A stretch of DNA of 64,000 nucleotides from Labrenzia sp. PHM005 (GTDB lineage Bacteria > Pseudomonadota > Alphaproteobacteria > Rhizobiales > Stappiaceae). Positions within the stretch are counted from its first letter, which is position 1; each line of letters begins with the position of its first letter. The position numbers were made by a program, and so were the translations under genes. The stretch spans positions 3,033,001 through 3,097,000 of the forward strand of contig NZ_CP041191.1 in the NCBI RefSeq assembly GCF_006517275.1, written 5' to 3'. The notes beneath the pieces were generated by a model, which made no database searches, was not told the origin of the DNA, and was given only the letters and a program-made list of their open reading frames with translations. Below, piece by piece: positions 55,425 through 64,000 of this stretch.

Positions 55425-56111
55425 TCAAGGAATTCCGTGAATCTCTGATAATCTTCTCCAAAGCGGTAATGCCGGCCTTATGCGGTCGATGAGGCGGCCG
55501 GCAGCGCTGGTGCCGATGACAACTTCGGTCTCAGAAATGGTTGTCCAGGCGGTGAGGCCTTTGTGCCGGGACAGGTCCGCATAATCGCTGTCTTTCGGAA
55601 ATCCACGTGGTGGTTTGACGAGATCCGGCCCGGATACCTCAAACCCATCGCTTGAAAGTGCGGTAAGAATTCCGTTTAGGTCTTTGCCAAGGCCGGTTTC
55701 CAACTCCGTGAGATACCGCTCCAGCACTGGTTTGGCGAACTGCATCGACCCGGCACCAAGGCGAATTTCGTTTGTTTCTATGGACAGGAAAAAACTGGGT
55801 GGCTGAGCCTGCTTTCCTTCGAAGGCGCCATCCTTTGGCCAGAACGCTATCCGGACATGGGTGTTATAGGGCGTCTTGTCTTTCGAGAAGCGGAGATCCC
55901 GATTAATCCGGAACAGCTTTGAACTGAATTTCTGGCCGGTTAAGCCGGTGAAGTGCTGCTCCAGATCCTCCCGCAGAGCCGCCGACGGCTTTTTCAGGAC
56001 GCTTTCATAGGTCGCTTTGTTGTCGGCAAACCAATCCTTGGTGTTGTTTTTTGCAAGATCTTCGAGAAAGTCGAAGCTCTCAGCAGAAAAGAACGCGGGT
56101 TCACGGCTCAT
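55425..56111 (-). CDS. DUF2461 family protein
   Basis: The 228-residue product has the DUF2461 (TIGR02453) pattern: FLEDLAKNNTKDWFADNKATYE near the start, KLFRINRDLRFSKDKTPYNTHV in the middle, and GFPKDSDYADLSRHKGLTAW toward the end. Function is unknown; the family is widespread. Its start overlaps the stop of the TfoX-N gene by 4 bases, so the two are co-translated. The GH1 gene is downstream on the same strand but has its own operator. Confidence 0.88.
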   Translation of the reverse strand: MSREPAFFSAESFDFLEDLAKNNTKDWFADNKATYESVLKKPSAALREDLEQHFTGLTGQKFSSKLFRINRDLRFSKDKTPYNTHVRIAFWPKDGAFEGKQAQPPSFFLSIETNEIRLGAGSMQFAKPVLERYLTELETGLGKDLNGILTALSSDGFEVSGPDLVKPPRGFPKDSDYADLSRHKGLTAWTTISETEVVIGTSAAGRLIDRIRPALPLWRRLSEIHGIP

Positions 56112-56476
56112 GATGCGGTTGCCTTGCTCTTTTTGGCCTTAGCCACTTTAGCTGGCAGAGTGCAGACGTAAGTACGGGCCATATCGATCCAGCCTTTAAG
56201 ATCTTCATCCGATTGGACACCTTCAAAGGCAATTTCAATAAAACCGGGCATGGGCCGCCCAGTGGGCCGGCAAAGAGACGCGTAGGGTTTGGCGAGTGCG
56301 TCGGCTTCTTGGTCTTTTCCCACCCGGGCCATCAGTCCGTTTTTCGAAGCGCAGACCAGCATGTTGCCGTTGACCATAAAGCACGTGGCGCCGAACATGC
56401 GTTTGCGTTCCACATTCTGTTCCGGGATCAGATCTCCGGTCCGCTCGATCAAAACCTCTTCCATCAACTCGGGCAT
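56108..56476 (-). CDS. TfoX N-terminal domain protein
   Basis: From ATG 56476 the product has 122 residues with the TfoX-N fold: ERKRMFGATCFMVNGNMLVCASKNGLMARVG and a C-terminal LKGWIDMARTYVCTLPAK, ending in a lysine-rich tail. Stand-alone TfoX-N proteins are common and are not competence regulators by themselves. Overlaps DUF2461 by 4 bases. Role unknown. Confidence 0.85.
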   Translation of the reverse strand: MPELMEEVLIERTGDLIPEQNVERKRMFGATCFMVNGNMLVCASKNGLMARVGKDQEADALAKPYASLCRPTGRPMPGFIEIAFEGVQSDEDLKGWIDMARTYVCTLPAKVAKAKKSKATAS

Positions 56477-56625
56477 AGTGCTGTTCCTTAAATAGAGTGT
56501 CTTGGTAAAGACGGAGCTGGATGCACCGGCCCGACAGAAAGAAACCAAAAAATCTCACTCGTTTTTCTGGTCAGTCTCATGCTAGGAGCCGGTGAGACAA
56601 AAGCAAATGGAACGGAGAGCCTGCA

Positions 56626-57135
56626 TTGCCGGAAATCTTCATGATCGCCGCCGTTGCCAAAAACGGGATCATCGGTGCAGACAATGATATGCCCTGGCGC
56701 TTGTCATCCGACCTGAAGCGCTTCAAGGCTTTGACACTCGGCAAACCGGTAATCATGGGCCGCAAAACATTCCTGTCCTTTGGTGGCAAACCCCTGCCCG
56801 GACGCCCTCATATCGTGATCTCGAGGGATGCGGAGTACGCGCCGGAAGGCGCCGAGGCCGCGCAATCCCTGGAAAGTGCGATAGAGCGCGCAAAGGAAAT
56901 TGCGGCGGAAACATCTGCTGCTGAAATTGCTATCATTGGCGGCGGCCAGATTTATGCGCAGGCAATGCCGCTGGCCGACCGGCTGGAAATCACAGAAGTC
57001 GATGCAAATCCCTCGGGCGACACAAAGTTTCCAGAAATTGACAAGGGTATCTGGCAGGAAACGGAACGGGTTGCCGGTCAACAGACTGAAAAGGACACGG
57101 CTGGCTTTGCCTATGTCACGTATCGGCGGACATAA
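56626..57135 (+). CDS. folA: Dihydrofolate reductase
   Basis: The 169-residue product is a DHFR with MIAAVAKNGIIGADNDMPWR at the start, MGRKTFLSFGGKPLPGRP and the cofactor loop IIGGGQIYAQAMP. It regenerates tetrahydrofolate, needed after thymidylate synthesis by ThyA. The TTG at 56626 is the likely start, since GGAGAG lies 7 bases before it; ATG at 56641 is an alternative that would trim the first strand. It is followed by elaA after 33 bases. Confidence 0.96.
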   Translation: MPEIFMIAAVAKNGIIGADNDMPWRLSSDLKRFKALTLGKPVIMGRKTFLSFGGKPLPGRPHIVISRDAEYAPEGAEAAQSLESAIERAKEIAAETSAAEIAIIGGGQIYAQAMPLADRLEITEVDANPSGDTKFPEIDKGIWQETERVAGQQTEKDTAGFAYVTYRRT

Positions 57136-57168
57136 GCCCTGAAGAGGCCCGACTTTATGGAGTGATGT

Positions 57169-57636
57169 GTGAGCAGCAAGCTTATTGGTAAGTGGAACAG
57201 TTTCGACAATCTCAGTGCCCGGGACGTGCATGATCTTTTAAAACTGCGCCAGGATGTTTTTATGTTGGAACAAGACTGTCTTTTTCCAGAAATCGACGGC
57301 AAGGATCCCGAAACGGAGCATTTTTTTATGCGAGATACGGAGACCGGCGCACTTGCCGGCGCAATCCGTTTGTTTTCCGCAAGCGATAAAGAAATCCGCA
57401 TCGGACGGGTCGTCGTGGCACAAACGCATCGTGGTTTGGGTCTTGGCCGGGATCTGATGCTGGCAGGGATGGACCGGGCACGGCAGTTGGCGCCGGCAGC
57501 AGATATTCATCTATCCGCACAGGCGCATTTGGAGAAATTCTATAAATCCTTGGGGTTCTCAAAGATTTCTGAGGTTTACCTGGAAGACGACATTCCCCAT
57601 ATCGATATGGTCGCAACGCCTGGGGGGACCCAATAG
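57169..57636 (+). CDS. elaA: GNAT acetyltransferase, ElaA-like
   Basis: The 155-residue product begins at a GTG (GGAG 7 bases before) and has the ElaA pattern: DVHDLLKLRQDVFMLEQDC, RIGRVVVAQTHRGLGLGRDL (acetyl-CoA binding) and AQAHLEKFYKSLGFSKISE. ElaA proteins are N-acetyltransferases of unknown substrate. It may be cotranscribed with folA. No oddities. Confidence 0.88.
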   Translation: MSSKLIGKWNSFDNLSARDVHDLLKLRQDVFMLEQDCLFPEIDGKDPETEHFFMRDTETGALAGAIRLFSASDKEIRIGRVVVAQTHRGLGLGRDLMLAGMDRARQLAPAADIHLSAQAHLEKFYKSLGFSKISEVYLEDDIPHIDMVATPGGTQ

Positions 57637-57744
57637 GCATGAGCGCAGATGCAGTTAAAGGCTGTGCTGAGCAAGGTTGGCCTTTATACACATTGCGCTG
57701 CAGAAAAATGAATTAATCAAAGGGAGTGGAACCTTAGGCCGTGC

Positions 57745-57772
57745 GTTGAAAGCGGGCGGTAACCTCCCTATA
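57745..57772 (+). promoter_or_regulatory. RpoH-like heat-shock promoter before hflK
   Basis: GTTGAAA (57745-57751) and CCCTATAA (57766-57773) lie about 14 bases apart and resemble the alphaproteobacterial sigma-32 promoter (CTTGAAA / CCTATAT). Transcription would start close to 57780, which supports the later ATG at 57852 as the hflK start. The match is partial and was judged by eye. Confidence 0.4.
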
Positions 57773-57851
57773 ACCTACAATGAGTCAGAACGGGCAAAAG
57801 CCCATATCCAGCCCCATTTACCGGGGGTGGAGTTCACAGAAGGAAAACTTG

Positions 57852-59039
57852 ATGCCTTGGAGCAATCAGTCAGGTGGCGGAGGCCCCTGGAAGGGTGGCG
57901 GAAATAACGGCGGCGGTCCATGGGGCGGCGGCGGAGGAAACAACAACGGTCCTTGGGGCGGTGGCCCTAACAGGGGCGGTGGTGGCAATCCGCCTGACCT
58001 GGAAGAACTCCTGAAACGCACCCAAGACCGTATGAAAACCGTCCTTCCCGGCGGCGGCGGCGGCGGCCTTGGCATCCTCGGCATTTTGATTGTCATTGGC
58101 CTTGGTGTTCTGGGCTGGCTTGCAACCGGCGTCTACATCGTCGACGAAGGCCGCGGTGAGGTTGGCGTTGAGCTTGTTCTTGGTAAGGTCACCGACCAGA
58201 CCGGCACCGGCTTTCACTACAATTGGCCGTATCCAATCGGCGAAGTTTACAAGCCGCAGGTCGAGCAACAGCGCGAAACCACCGTCGGGGTTGAAGAACT
58301 CTTCACCAATTCCGGTGCGGTGCGCTCACGCGATGTCCCTGAAGAAAGCCTGATGCTGACCGGCGATGAAAACATCGTCGATGTTGGTTTCAAGGTTCAG
58401 TGGCGGATCAAGAACACTAAAGAAGGTATCACCAATTACCTGTTCAACATCCAGAACCCTGAAGGCACAGTGAAAGCCGTTTCGGAAAGCGCAATGCGCG
58501 AGGTTGTCGGCGAATCCAACATCGATTCCATTCTGACGCAGAACCGCGTAACCATTCAGAATGATGTGGCAAGTCTGATGCAGACAACGCTAGATTCGTA
58601 CCGGGCCGGGATTGAGATCACTGAAGTGCAGATGCAGAAGGTGGATCCGCCCGCACAGGTCATCGACGCGTTCCGCGATGTTCAGGCTGCGCGCGCCGAC
58701 CAGGTGCGTATCGAAAACGAAGCGCAAGCCTATGCCAACCGGATGGTTCCGGAAGCCCGCGGTGAGGCCGCCCGCATTCTGGAACGGGCAAACGCCTACC
58801 AGGAACAGGCGATTGCTGAAGCAACCGGTCAATCGCAGCGTTTCACAAAGATCTATGAAGAGTACAAAAACGCACCGGACGTGACCCGCGAGCGTCTGTA
58901 CCTGGAAACCCTGGAGAAAGTCTTGGGTGACAACAACAAAATTATCATCGACAGCGAATCTTCGGGCTCCGGCGTACTGCCGTTCCTGCCGCTCAATGAC
59001 CTCAACGGACGCCAGTCCACCCGGACGGGAGGAAACTGA
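57852..59039 (+). CDS. hflK: HflK, membrane protease-regulator subunit
   Basis: The product (395 residues from ATG 57852, MPWSNQSGGGGPWKG) has the Gly-rich N-terminus typical of HflK, a membrane helix (about 58-78) and a prohibitin/stomatin (SPFH) domain from about 90 to 350, ending in a long coiled coil. It forms the HflKC cage around the FtsH protease. An upstream ATG at 57780 is in frame, but the extra 24 residues do not look like the family. hflC follows after 2 bases. Confidence 0.95.
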   Translation: MPWSNQSGGGGPWKGGGNNGGGPWGGGGGNNNGPWGGGPNRGGGGNPPDLEELLKRTQDRMKTVLPGGGGGGLGILGILIVIGLGVLGWLATGVYIVDEGRGEVGVELVLGKVTDQTGTGFHYNWPYPIGEVYKPQVEQQRETTVGVEELFTNSGAVRSRDVPEESLMLTGDENIVDVGFKVQWRIKNTKEGITNYLFNIQNPEGTVKAVSESAMREVVGESNIDSILTQNRVTIQNDVASLMQTTLDSYRAGIEITEVQMQKVDPPAQVIDAFRDVQAARADQVRIENEAQAYANRMVPEARGEAARILERANAYQEQAIAEATGQSQRFTKIYEEYKNAPDVTRERLYLETLEKVLGDNNKIIIDSESSGSGVLPFLPLNDLNGRQSTRTGGN

Positions 59040-59041
59040 TC

Positions 59042-59974
59042 ATGCGTAGCGGAATTTTAGGTTTCCTGATCGTTGCCTTGGCATTCCTGGCCTATACGTC
59101 GATCTACATTGTAAATCCGACCCAGCAAGCCCTGATCTTGCAGCTCGGCCGTGTCGACCGTGTCATTCAAGACCCGGGCCCTTATCTGAAGTATCCGTTC
59201 GTTCAGAATGTCGTTTATCTCGATAAGCGTATTTTGGATCTGAACATGAGCCCGCAGGAAATTATTGCGGCAGATAAGAAACGTCTCGTCGTGGACGCTT
59301 TTGCCCGTTATCGGATTTCCAATCCGGTGCTGTTCTATCAGCGTGTGAACAACGTGCGTGTCGCCAACCAGCGTCTGTCCACGTTCCTGCAGTCGTCGCT
59401 CCGTTCTGAACTTGCTAAGGCTTCTTTCGTGGCTGTTGTTCGCGATGACCGCTCCGGTCTGATGGAAAACATCCGCCGGGACGTTAGTGCCAATGCGGCT
59501 GAACTTGGCATTGAGGTGATCGACGTGAAGATCCGCCGTGCGGATTTGCCGGCGGCCAACTCGCAGGCGATTTATGCCCGTATGCAGACGGAACGTCAGC
59601 GGGAAGCAACGGAAATCCGGGCCCAGGGTGAGGAGCAATCCCGCAGGATCCGGTCCCGTGCCGACCGTGATGTGACGGTTCTGGTTGCGGAAGCCAACCG
59701 GGACGCGGAAATTATCCGCGGTGATGGTGATGCGGAGCGGAACAAGATCTTCGCCGAGGCATTTGGCGCCGATCCGGAGTTCTTTGCCTTCTACCGGTCG
59801 ATGCAGGCCTACGAAGCTGGATTGCAAGCTGGTGACACGAGCCTGGTCTTGTCACCTGATTCAAGCTTCTTCCGCTTCTTCAAGGATCCGATGGGTGTAA
59901 ACGCTCCGGCAGGCGGAAACGGTGCTGGCGGATCCGGAGGTGCAACAGGGTCGCCTTCGCTCGCCGCACAATGA
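59042..59974 (+). CDS. hflC: HflC, membrane protease-regulator subunit
   Basis: The 310-residue product has one membrane helix (about 3-23), the SPFH domain with PTQQALILQLGRVDRVIQDPG and DAFARYRISNPVLFYQRVNN, and a helical region containing AQGEEQSRRIRSRADRDVTVL. It pairs with HflK to control FtsH. The C-terminal Gly/Ala/Ser tail (about 285-310) is unusual in length. DUF2065 overlaps the stop by 4 bases. Confidence 0.95.
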   Translation: MRSGILGFLIVALAFLAYTSIYIVNPTQQALILQLGRVDRVIQDPGPYLKYPFVQNVVYLDKRILDLNMSPQEIIAADKKRLVVDAFARYRISNPVLFYQRVNNVRVANQRLSTFLQSSLRSELAKASFVAVVRDDRSGLMENIRRDVSANAAELGIEVIDVKIRRADLPAANSQAIYARMQTERQREATEIRAQGEEQSRRIRSRADRDVTVLVAEANRDAEIIRGDGDAERNKIFAEAFGADPEFFAFYRSMQAYEAGLQAGDTSLVLSPDSSFFRFFKDPMGVNAPAGGNGAGGSGGATGSPSLAAQ

Positions 59975-60156
59975 GTGAATTGCTGACGGCCCTTGGATTG
60001 GTCCTGGTGTTGGAAGGGGTGCTTTATGCAATTGCACCCGGTGGCATGAAAAATGTCATGCGCAGTGCCCTTGAAACACCAGACCAGATCTTACGGGCCG
60101 TTGGGCTCGGAGCGGCCGCATTAGGCGTATTTCTTGTGTGGATCATCCGCGGATAG
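59971..60156 (+). CDS. DUF2065 small membrane protein
   Basis: The 61-residue product has two membrane helices (about 5-25 and 40-59) and matches DUF2065 (PGGMKNVMRSALETPDQILR between the helices). Function unknown, but the gene is often next to hflC and degP. It overlaps hflC by 4 bases (ATGA) and is probably cotranslated with it. A terminator follows. Confidence 0.88.
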   Translation: MSELLTALGLVLVLEGVLYAIAPGGMKNVMRSALETPDQILRAVGLGAAALGVFLVWIIRG

Positions 60157-60168
60157 CGAAAAGTTTAG

Positions 60169-60203
60169 GGGCGGGAGGCGCAAAAACCTCCCGCCCGTTC
60201 TAT
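60169..60203 (+). terminator. Hairpin ending the hflK-hflC-DUF2065 operon
   Basis: GGGCGGGAGG (60169-60178) and CCTCCCGCCC (60187-60196) form a perfect 10-bp stem with loop CGCAAAAA, followed by a moderately T-rich stretch. It separates the hfl operon from degP. Confidence 0.75.
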
Positions 60204-60287
60204 ATTGTATGGCAAGCCCTGGGTTCCGCCCAGTCTAGTTTGCGCTCTCACGACAGTCGATACGACTGGTATGGAGGAGAAAGCCCT

Positions 60288-61784
60288 ATGGCTCTGAAGT
60301 TATTTAGCCGAGGCATGCCAAGAATTGCGTCCGCCACAGCTGTTTTGATGCTGGGCGGCATGATTGCACTTCAGCCGGTGCAGCCTGGCTACGCCCACGA
60401 TGGCAAAGGACCTGAAACCGTAGCAGATCTTGCTGAAGAGCTGGCTGATGCGGTGGTCAATATTTCGACCGCACAAACGGTTCAGGGGCAACGCTCAGTG
60501 CCGATGCCGCAAGTTCCGGAAGGGTCGCCATTTCAGGAGTTCTTCGAAGAATTCTTCAACCGGCAAAACCGGGATGACGATCAGCAACCACGCCGGGTGC
60601 AGTCCTTGGGTTCTGGTTTCGTCCTGGACGGCAAGGCCGGCATCATCATCACAAACAATCACGTCATTGAAGGCGCGGATGAAGTCACTGCCAACTTCAA
60701 CGATGGCACCAAATTACGTGCGGAAGTGATTGGTACCGATGAGAAAACAGATATTGCCGTTCTCAAGGTGACACCGGAAACGCCGCTGCAGGATGTCAAT
60801 TTTGGCGATTCTGACGGCATTCGTGTTGGCGACTGGGTGATGGCCATTGGCAACCCCTTCGGTCTTGGTGGTACCGTTACTGTCGGGATCGTTTCAGCAC
60901 GTAACCGCGACATCAACGCCGGACCATATGACAACTTTATTCAGACCGATGCATCCATCAACCGCGGCAACTCCGGTGGCCCGTTGTTCGATATGGACGG
61001 CAATGTGATCGGGATCAATACTGCGATCATCTCACCTTCTGGTGGGTCGATCGGGATTGGCTTTGCAATTCCGGCGAAGACTGCAATCCGCGTGATCGAT
61101 CAGTTGCGCGAATTTGGGGAAACCCGCCGCGGCTGGCTCGGTGTGCGCATTCAGGAAGTCACCGACGAAATTGCCGAAAGCCTTGGTATGGATGAGGCCC
61201 TTGGCGCACTTGTTGCCGGCGTGACAGAAGATGGTCCGGCCGCGAAAGGCGAGATCGAAGCGGGCGACGTTATCGTCAAATTCGACGGCAAAACGGTCGA
61301 AGCAATGCGCGAGCTGCCGCGGATGGTCGCCGAAACCGCCATTGGCAAGGAAGTTGATATTGTTGTTTTGCGCAAGGGCAAGGAAGTTACCATCCGCGTG
61401 ACCCTGGAGCGTCTGGAAGAAAAGCAAGTGACTGAAGCCAGTGCACCGGCAGAGAAAAAGGAAGATGAACCGGCTGAAACCAGCAAAGTGCTTGGCATGA
61501 CATTGGCCGAACTCGATGATGAGCTGCGTAAGCAGTTCTCGATCGAAGACGATGTCACGGGTGTTGTTGTGACCGAGGTGGAAGCTGGTTCATCCGCCGA
61601 AGAAAAACGTGTGACTGCTGGTGATGTCATTAAGGAAGTCGCCCAGGAAGCAGTATCGACCCCTGCGGATGTGGAAGCGGAAATCAAGAAGCTGAAAGAA
61701 GACGGCAGACGGTCTGCGCTTTTGCTTCTGTCCAATCCGACGGGCGATGTCCGTTTTGTCCCGGTTCGGATCGAAGACAACTAG
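60288..61784 (+). CDS. degP: DegP/HtrA-type periplasmic serine protease (Do family)
   Basis: The product (498 residues; ATG at 60288 with GGAGGAGA before it) has a signal peptide (about 1-33), a trypsin-like domain with catalytic His 125 (NNHVIEGAD), Asp 155 (EKTDIAVLK) and Ser 229 (RGNSGGP), and two PDZ domains (about 280-375 and 400-495). It degrades or refolds misfolded envelope proteins. It lies directly behind the hfl operon, giving an envelope quality-control cluster. A longer in-frame start is not supported. Confidence 0.95.
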   Translation: MALKLFSRGMPRIASATAVLMLGGMIALQPVQPGYAHDGKGPETVADLAEELADAVVNISTAQTVQGQRSVPMPQVPEGSPFQEFFEEFFNRQNRDDDQQPRRVQSLGSGFVLDGKAGIIITNNHVIEGADEVTANFNDGTKLRAEVIGTDEKTDIAVLKVTPETPLQDVNFGDSDGIRVGDWVMAIGNPFGLGGTVTVGIVSARNRDINAGPYDNFIQTDASINRGNSGGPLFDMDGNVIGINTAIISPSGGSIGIGFAIPAKTAIRVIDQLREFGETRRGWLGVRIQEVTDEIAESLGMDEALGALVAGVTEDGPAAKGEIEAGDVIVKFDGKTVEAMRELPRMVAETAIGKEVDIVVLRKGKEVTIRVTLERLEEKQVTEASAPAEKKEDEPAETSKVLGMTLAELDDELRKQFSIEDDVTGVVVTEVEAGSSAEEKRVTAGDVIKEVAQEAVSTPADVEAEIKKLKEDGRRSALLLLSNPTGDVRFVPVRIEDN

Positions 61785-61808
61785 CTCCGATCTTCAACAT
61801 ACCTATAG

Positions 61809-61836
61809 AAAGGGCGCCTCGTGGCGCCCTTTTTTG
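61809..61836 (+). terminator. Rho-independent terminator of degP
   Basis: AGGGCGCC and GGCGCCCT form an 8-bp GC stem, loop TCGT, extended by A-T pairs and followed by six T. It closes degP just before the convergent serB gene and may act on both strands. Confidence 0.92.
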
Positions 61837-61855
61837 TCTAACCAGAGTATGAAAA

Positions 61856-62752
61856 TCAGCTCAGTATGAAGTCTGTTTCTGCGTACCCCTGGAAATAGAG
61901 CAGGGCGGTGAGGTCGCCGTGGTCGATGCGGAAGTCAGCGGCTTCTGCAACAGCGGGTTTTGCCCGATAGGCCATTCCCGCACCGGAGCGCTCGATCATG
62001 GCAAGATCATTGGCGCCATCCCCAACGGCTATTGTTTCATCGAACCCAAGGCCCTTTTCGGCGACCAGAGCCTCTAAACGCACGCGCTTGGCGTCTCGTC
62101 CCAAAATGGGTTCGGCAACCTTGCCGGAGAGTTTGCCGTCGTCTTCTAGAAGAATATTTGCCTGGTTTTCGTCAAAGCCAATCATGGCCGCGACCGTTCC
62201 GGTGAAATGGGTGAAGCCGCCCGAGACAAGAGCACAGTACGCACCATTTGCCTTCATGGTCTGTACCAAGGTGCGGCCGCCGGGCATCAGGGTAATGCGA
62301 TTGCTCAAGACGCTGTCGATAGCTGACAGGGGAAGACCCTTCAACAGGCCAACACGCTCGCGCAAGGCGGGTTCGAAGTCGATTTCGCCCCGCATTGCCC
62401 GTTCCGTGATTTCCGAGATTTTATCCTTGAGCCCGAGTTCAGCCGCCAGTTCATCAATACATTCTTGCCGGATCATGGTGGAATCCATGTCGGCAATAAG
62501 AAGCTTTTTCCGCCGGTTTTCTTGAGACTGGACGAACACATCCACTGGGGCAGAGCCGATAAGCTCCCGCAGCTTTGTATCCGCGGCACTTGCATTTTCC
62601 CCCTGGAAGAGGATATCGGCAGCAATGCCGGGATTGAGTATTGTTGGCGGACTATCGGAGCCGAGGGCCTCTGCCGCCCGTTGAACCAGATCCTCTCCAA
62701 CGGCAGGGGCGGTCGGGGTAGATACTAGAGTAGCAACGAGGGACATGGGCAT
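61856..62752 (-). CDS. serB: Phosphoserine phosphatase
   Basis: The 298-residue product has a variable N-terminal domain and the HAD phosphatase core: DMDSTMIRQECIDELA (catalytic Asp pair), SGGFTHFTG, and DETIAVGDGANDLAMI. It is the final step of serine synthesis. The start (ATG 62752, or ATG 62746) overlaps the miaA start on the other strand by up to 8 bases. Other features are normal. Confidence 0.97.
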   Translation of the reverse strand: MPMSLVATLVSTPTAPAVGEDLVQRAAEALGSDSPPTILNPGIAADILFQGENASAADTKLRELIGSAPVDVFVQSQENRRKKLLIADMDSTMIRQECIDELAAELGLKDKISEITERAMRGEIDFEPALRERVGLLKGLPLSAIDSVLSNRITLMPGGRTLVQTMKANGAYCALVSGGFTHFTGTVAAMIGFDENQANILLEDDGKLSGKVAEPILGRDAKRVRLEALVAEKGLGFDETIAVGDGANDLAMIERSGAGMAYRAKPAVAEAADFRIDHGDLTALLYFQGYAETDFILS

Positions 62753-63704
62753 TTCCTTTGAAACAGGGCCGAACAGTGGTCACGGCAAACGCGCCATCCT
62801 GATAGCGGGCCCAACAGCAAGCGGCAAGTCGGCCTTGGCAATTGAATTGGCAAAACGGGTCGATGGTGTCGTCGTTAATGCCGATTCCATGCAGCTTTAT
62901 GAAGATTTGCGCCTTGTCAGCGCCCGCCCGTCTATTGAGGAAGAAACCGAAGTGCCACACCGGCTTTATGGTGTGCTGCCCTCATCAGAAGCCTTTTCGA
63001 CGGGGGCATGGCTGCGCCGGATGTCGGCGGAGTTGGAAACGATCTGGTCTGCAGGTCAGGTGCCGGTGCTCGTTGGCGGAACGGGGCTTTATTTCAAAGC
63101 GCTAACCGAAGGGTTTGCAGAACTCCCTGAAATTCCAGACGCTGTTCGGGAACAAGCCCGTCTGCTCGCCGATGCAGAGGGTGTGCCGGCTTTGAAAGAA
63201 GCACTGGTTGCGGCAGGCGATGAACAGGCCGCGGAAACGCTGAATGATCCGCAGCGCCTTGCCCGTGCTCTGGAAGTCATTCTGGCGACCGGTCAGCCTT
63301 TGACCCGTTGGCAGAAAGAGCAGCAGTCATCTCCGGTTTTACAGGCTGCGGATTGCTTGTGTTTGGTTCTCGCACCGCCGCGGAATTGGCTTCATGAACG
63401 GATTGCCAAACGGTCAAAATTGATGCTGAGCGAAGACGGCATCCGGGAAGTTAAAGTGTTACTCGCGCAAAAGTTGTCGTATAAACTCCCGGCAATGCGC
63501 GCGATAGGGGTTAAGGAGATCGGAGCCTTTTTAACAGGCAAACAAGACAATGTGGAAACCGAATACCGCTTAATTGTTGCGACGCGGCAATACGCGAAAC
63601 GCCAGGAAACCTGGTTTCGTAATCAAATGCCAGACTGGCAACGACTTGACCCGTCACGGGAAATTGATGCGGATGCAGTCGTAGTGGATTTCTTGACTGA
63701 GTGA
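62745..63704 (+). CDS. miaA: tRNA dimethylallyltransferase MiaA
   Basis: The 319-residue product has the P-loop GPTASGKSALAIELA (about 22-36), NADSMQLYEDLRLVSARP, VGGTGLYFKALTEG and the C-terminal QYAKRQETWFRNQ. It adds isopentenyl groups to A37 of tRNAs reading U-starting codons. Its ATG lies inside the serB start region, with the two genes divergent and overlapping. The ribosome site (GAGGG) is very close to the ATG. Confidence 0.97.
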   Translation: MGISFETGPNSGHGKRAILIAGPTASGKSALAIELAKRVDGVVVNADSMQLYEDLRLVSARPSIEEETEVPHRLYGVLPSSEAFSTGAWLRRMSAELETIWSAGQVPVLVGGTGLYFKALTEGFAELPEIPDAVREQARLLADAEGVPALKEALVAAGDEQAAETLNDPQRLARALEVILATGQPLTRWQKEQQSSPVLQAADCLCLVLAPPRNWLHERIAKRSKLMLSEDGIREVKVLLAQKLSYKLPAMRAIGVKEIGAFLTGKQDNVETEYRLIVATRQYAKRQETWFRNQMPDWQRLDPSREIDADAVVVDFLTE

Positions 63705-63906
63705 TGAAACCAGAAGTTTGTGCAATGCAATGAATGTTTCAAATTAACCTGTTGTAAATACGAATATTTTCAATGGTAATTTGTTATTATACTTTCGGCT
63801 GCCATCTCATTGGCACAATTCAGGGTTACAACGTCCGCAGCAGAACGAACGGGGCCCAAGAACCATTATCTTTGGATGTGTAGAGGCTGGCGTCGGGGAG
63901 GATAGA

Positions 63907-64000
63907 GTGCAGACGATATTTCTCGAAAACGATTCCGTGCGGCTGGTTCCCTTGTCCTTGTCAGACATCGGACCGGTGAAAACCCTTCATGCGGATGCTT
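63907..64000 (+). CDS. GNAT-type acetyltransferase (partial, 5' end only)
   Basis: A GTG at 63907, 6 bases after GGGGAGG, opens a frame reading MQTIFLENDSVRLVPLSLSD to the window edge. The start resembles the RimJ/GNAT acetyltransferase N-terminus (LRLVPLS pattern), but only 31 residues are visible. The 202 bases before it are AT-rich with a possible TATACT box near 63790. Confidence 0.55.
   Translation, partial: MQTIFLENDSVRLVPLSLSDIGPVKTLHADA

Noticed and set aside
1..64000. Phage, insertion sequence, integron or CRISPR array
   Set aside because: No transposase, integrase, capsid or Cas gene and no regular spaced repeats were found on either strand.

Overview
The window is a contiguous piece of an alphaproteobacterial chromosome. 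The strongest evidence is a circularly permuted two-piece tmRNA gene, an alpha-type SspB beside it, a CckA hybrid kinase, a CtrA-type site (TTAA-N7-TTAA) before the flagellar operon, and alpha-type RecA, FliO and AsmA proteins. Gene content and protein style suggest a marine relative of Stappia, Labrenzia or Roseibium; this placement is from memory and was not checked. Nothing looks like an integrated phage, insertion sequence, integron or CRISPR array, and codon style is fairly even throughout.

Region by region: 1-7152 is flagellar. A partial DUF2336 gene and fliO-fliP lie on the minus strand, and flgB-flgC-fliE-fliQ-fliR-flhB on the plus strand, with a CtrA-type site between. 7305-9857 is cckA. 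9880-12744 holds a TetR repressor with three operators, a PspA-like and a YiaA-like membrane stress pair, and a DUF4105 protein. 13233-15406 is a lipid module (PlsC, CdsA-like, YnbA-like). 15493-18943 has a TSUP exporter, TetR/VOC and SDR genes and a lipoprotein. 19109-22823 is a three-gene operon of unknown function (TelA-like, single-pass membrane protein, coiled coil with Gly-rich tail). 23064-25127 is psuK-psuG for pseudouridine breakdown. recA and alaS follow.

29501-45761 is mixed: orphan solute-binding protein, cyclic-nucleotide-type K+ channel, GST, racemase, sulfotransferase, SDR, icd, an imm11-like protein, a ClC transporter, thioesterase, FAD-dependent oxidase and a very large AsmA protein. 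45852-48369 has RHH and DUF4169 proteins, sspB, ssrA and thyA. 48431-57636 has DUF5519, cytochrome c', LysR, multicopper oxidase, a beta-lactamase-fold hydrolase, a GH1 glucosidase with a LacI-type site, DUF2461, TfoX-N, folA and elaA. 57852-61784 is membrane and periplasmic protein quality control (hflK-hflC-DUF2065-degP). serB, miaA and a partial acetyltransferase close the window.

Themes that tie genes together are flagellar export with its likely CckA-CtrA control, protein quality control (tmRNA tagging with SspB, HflKC, DegP), envelope stress and lipid remodelling, and folate-dependent dTMP synthesis (thyA, folA). The best candidates for undescribed biology are the 19109-22823 operon and the YnbA/CdsA/PlsC lipid module.
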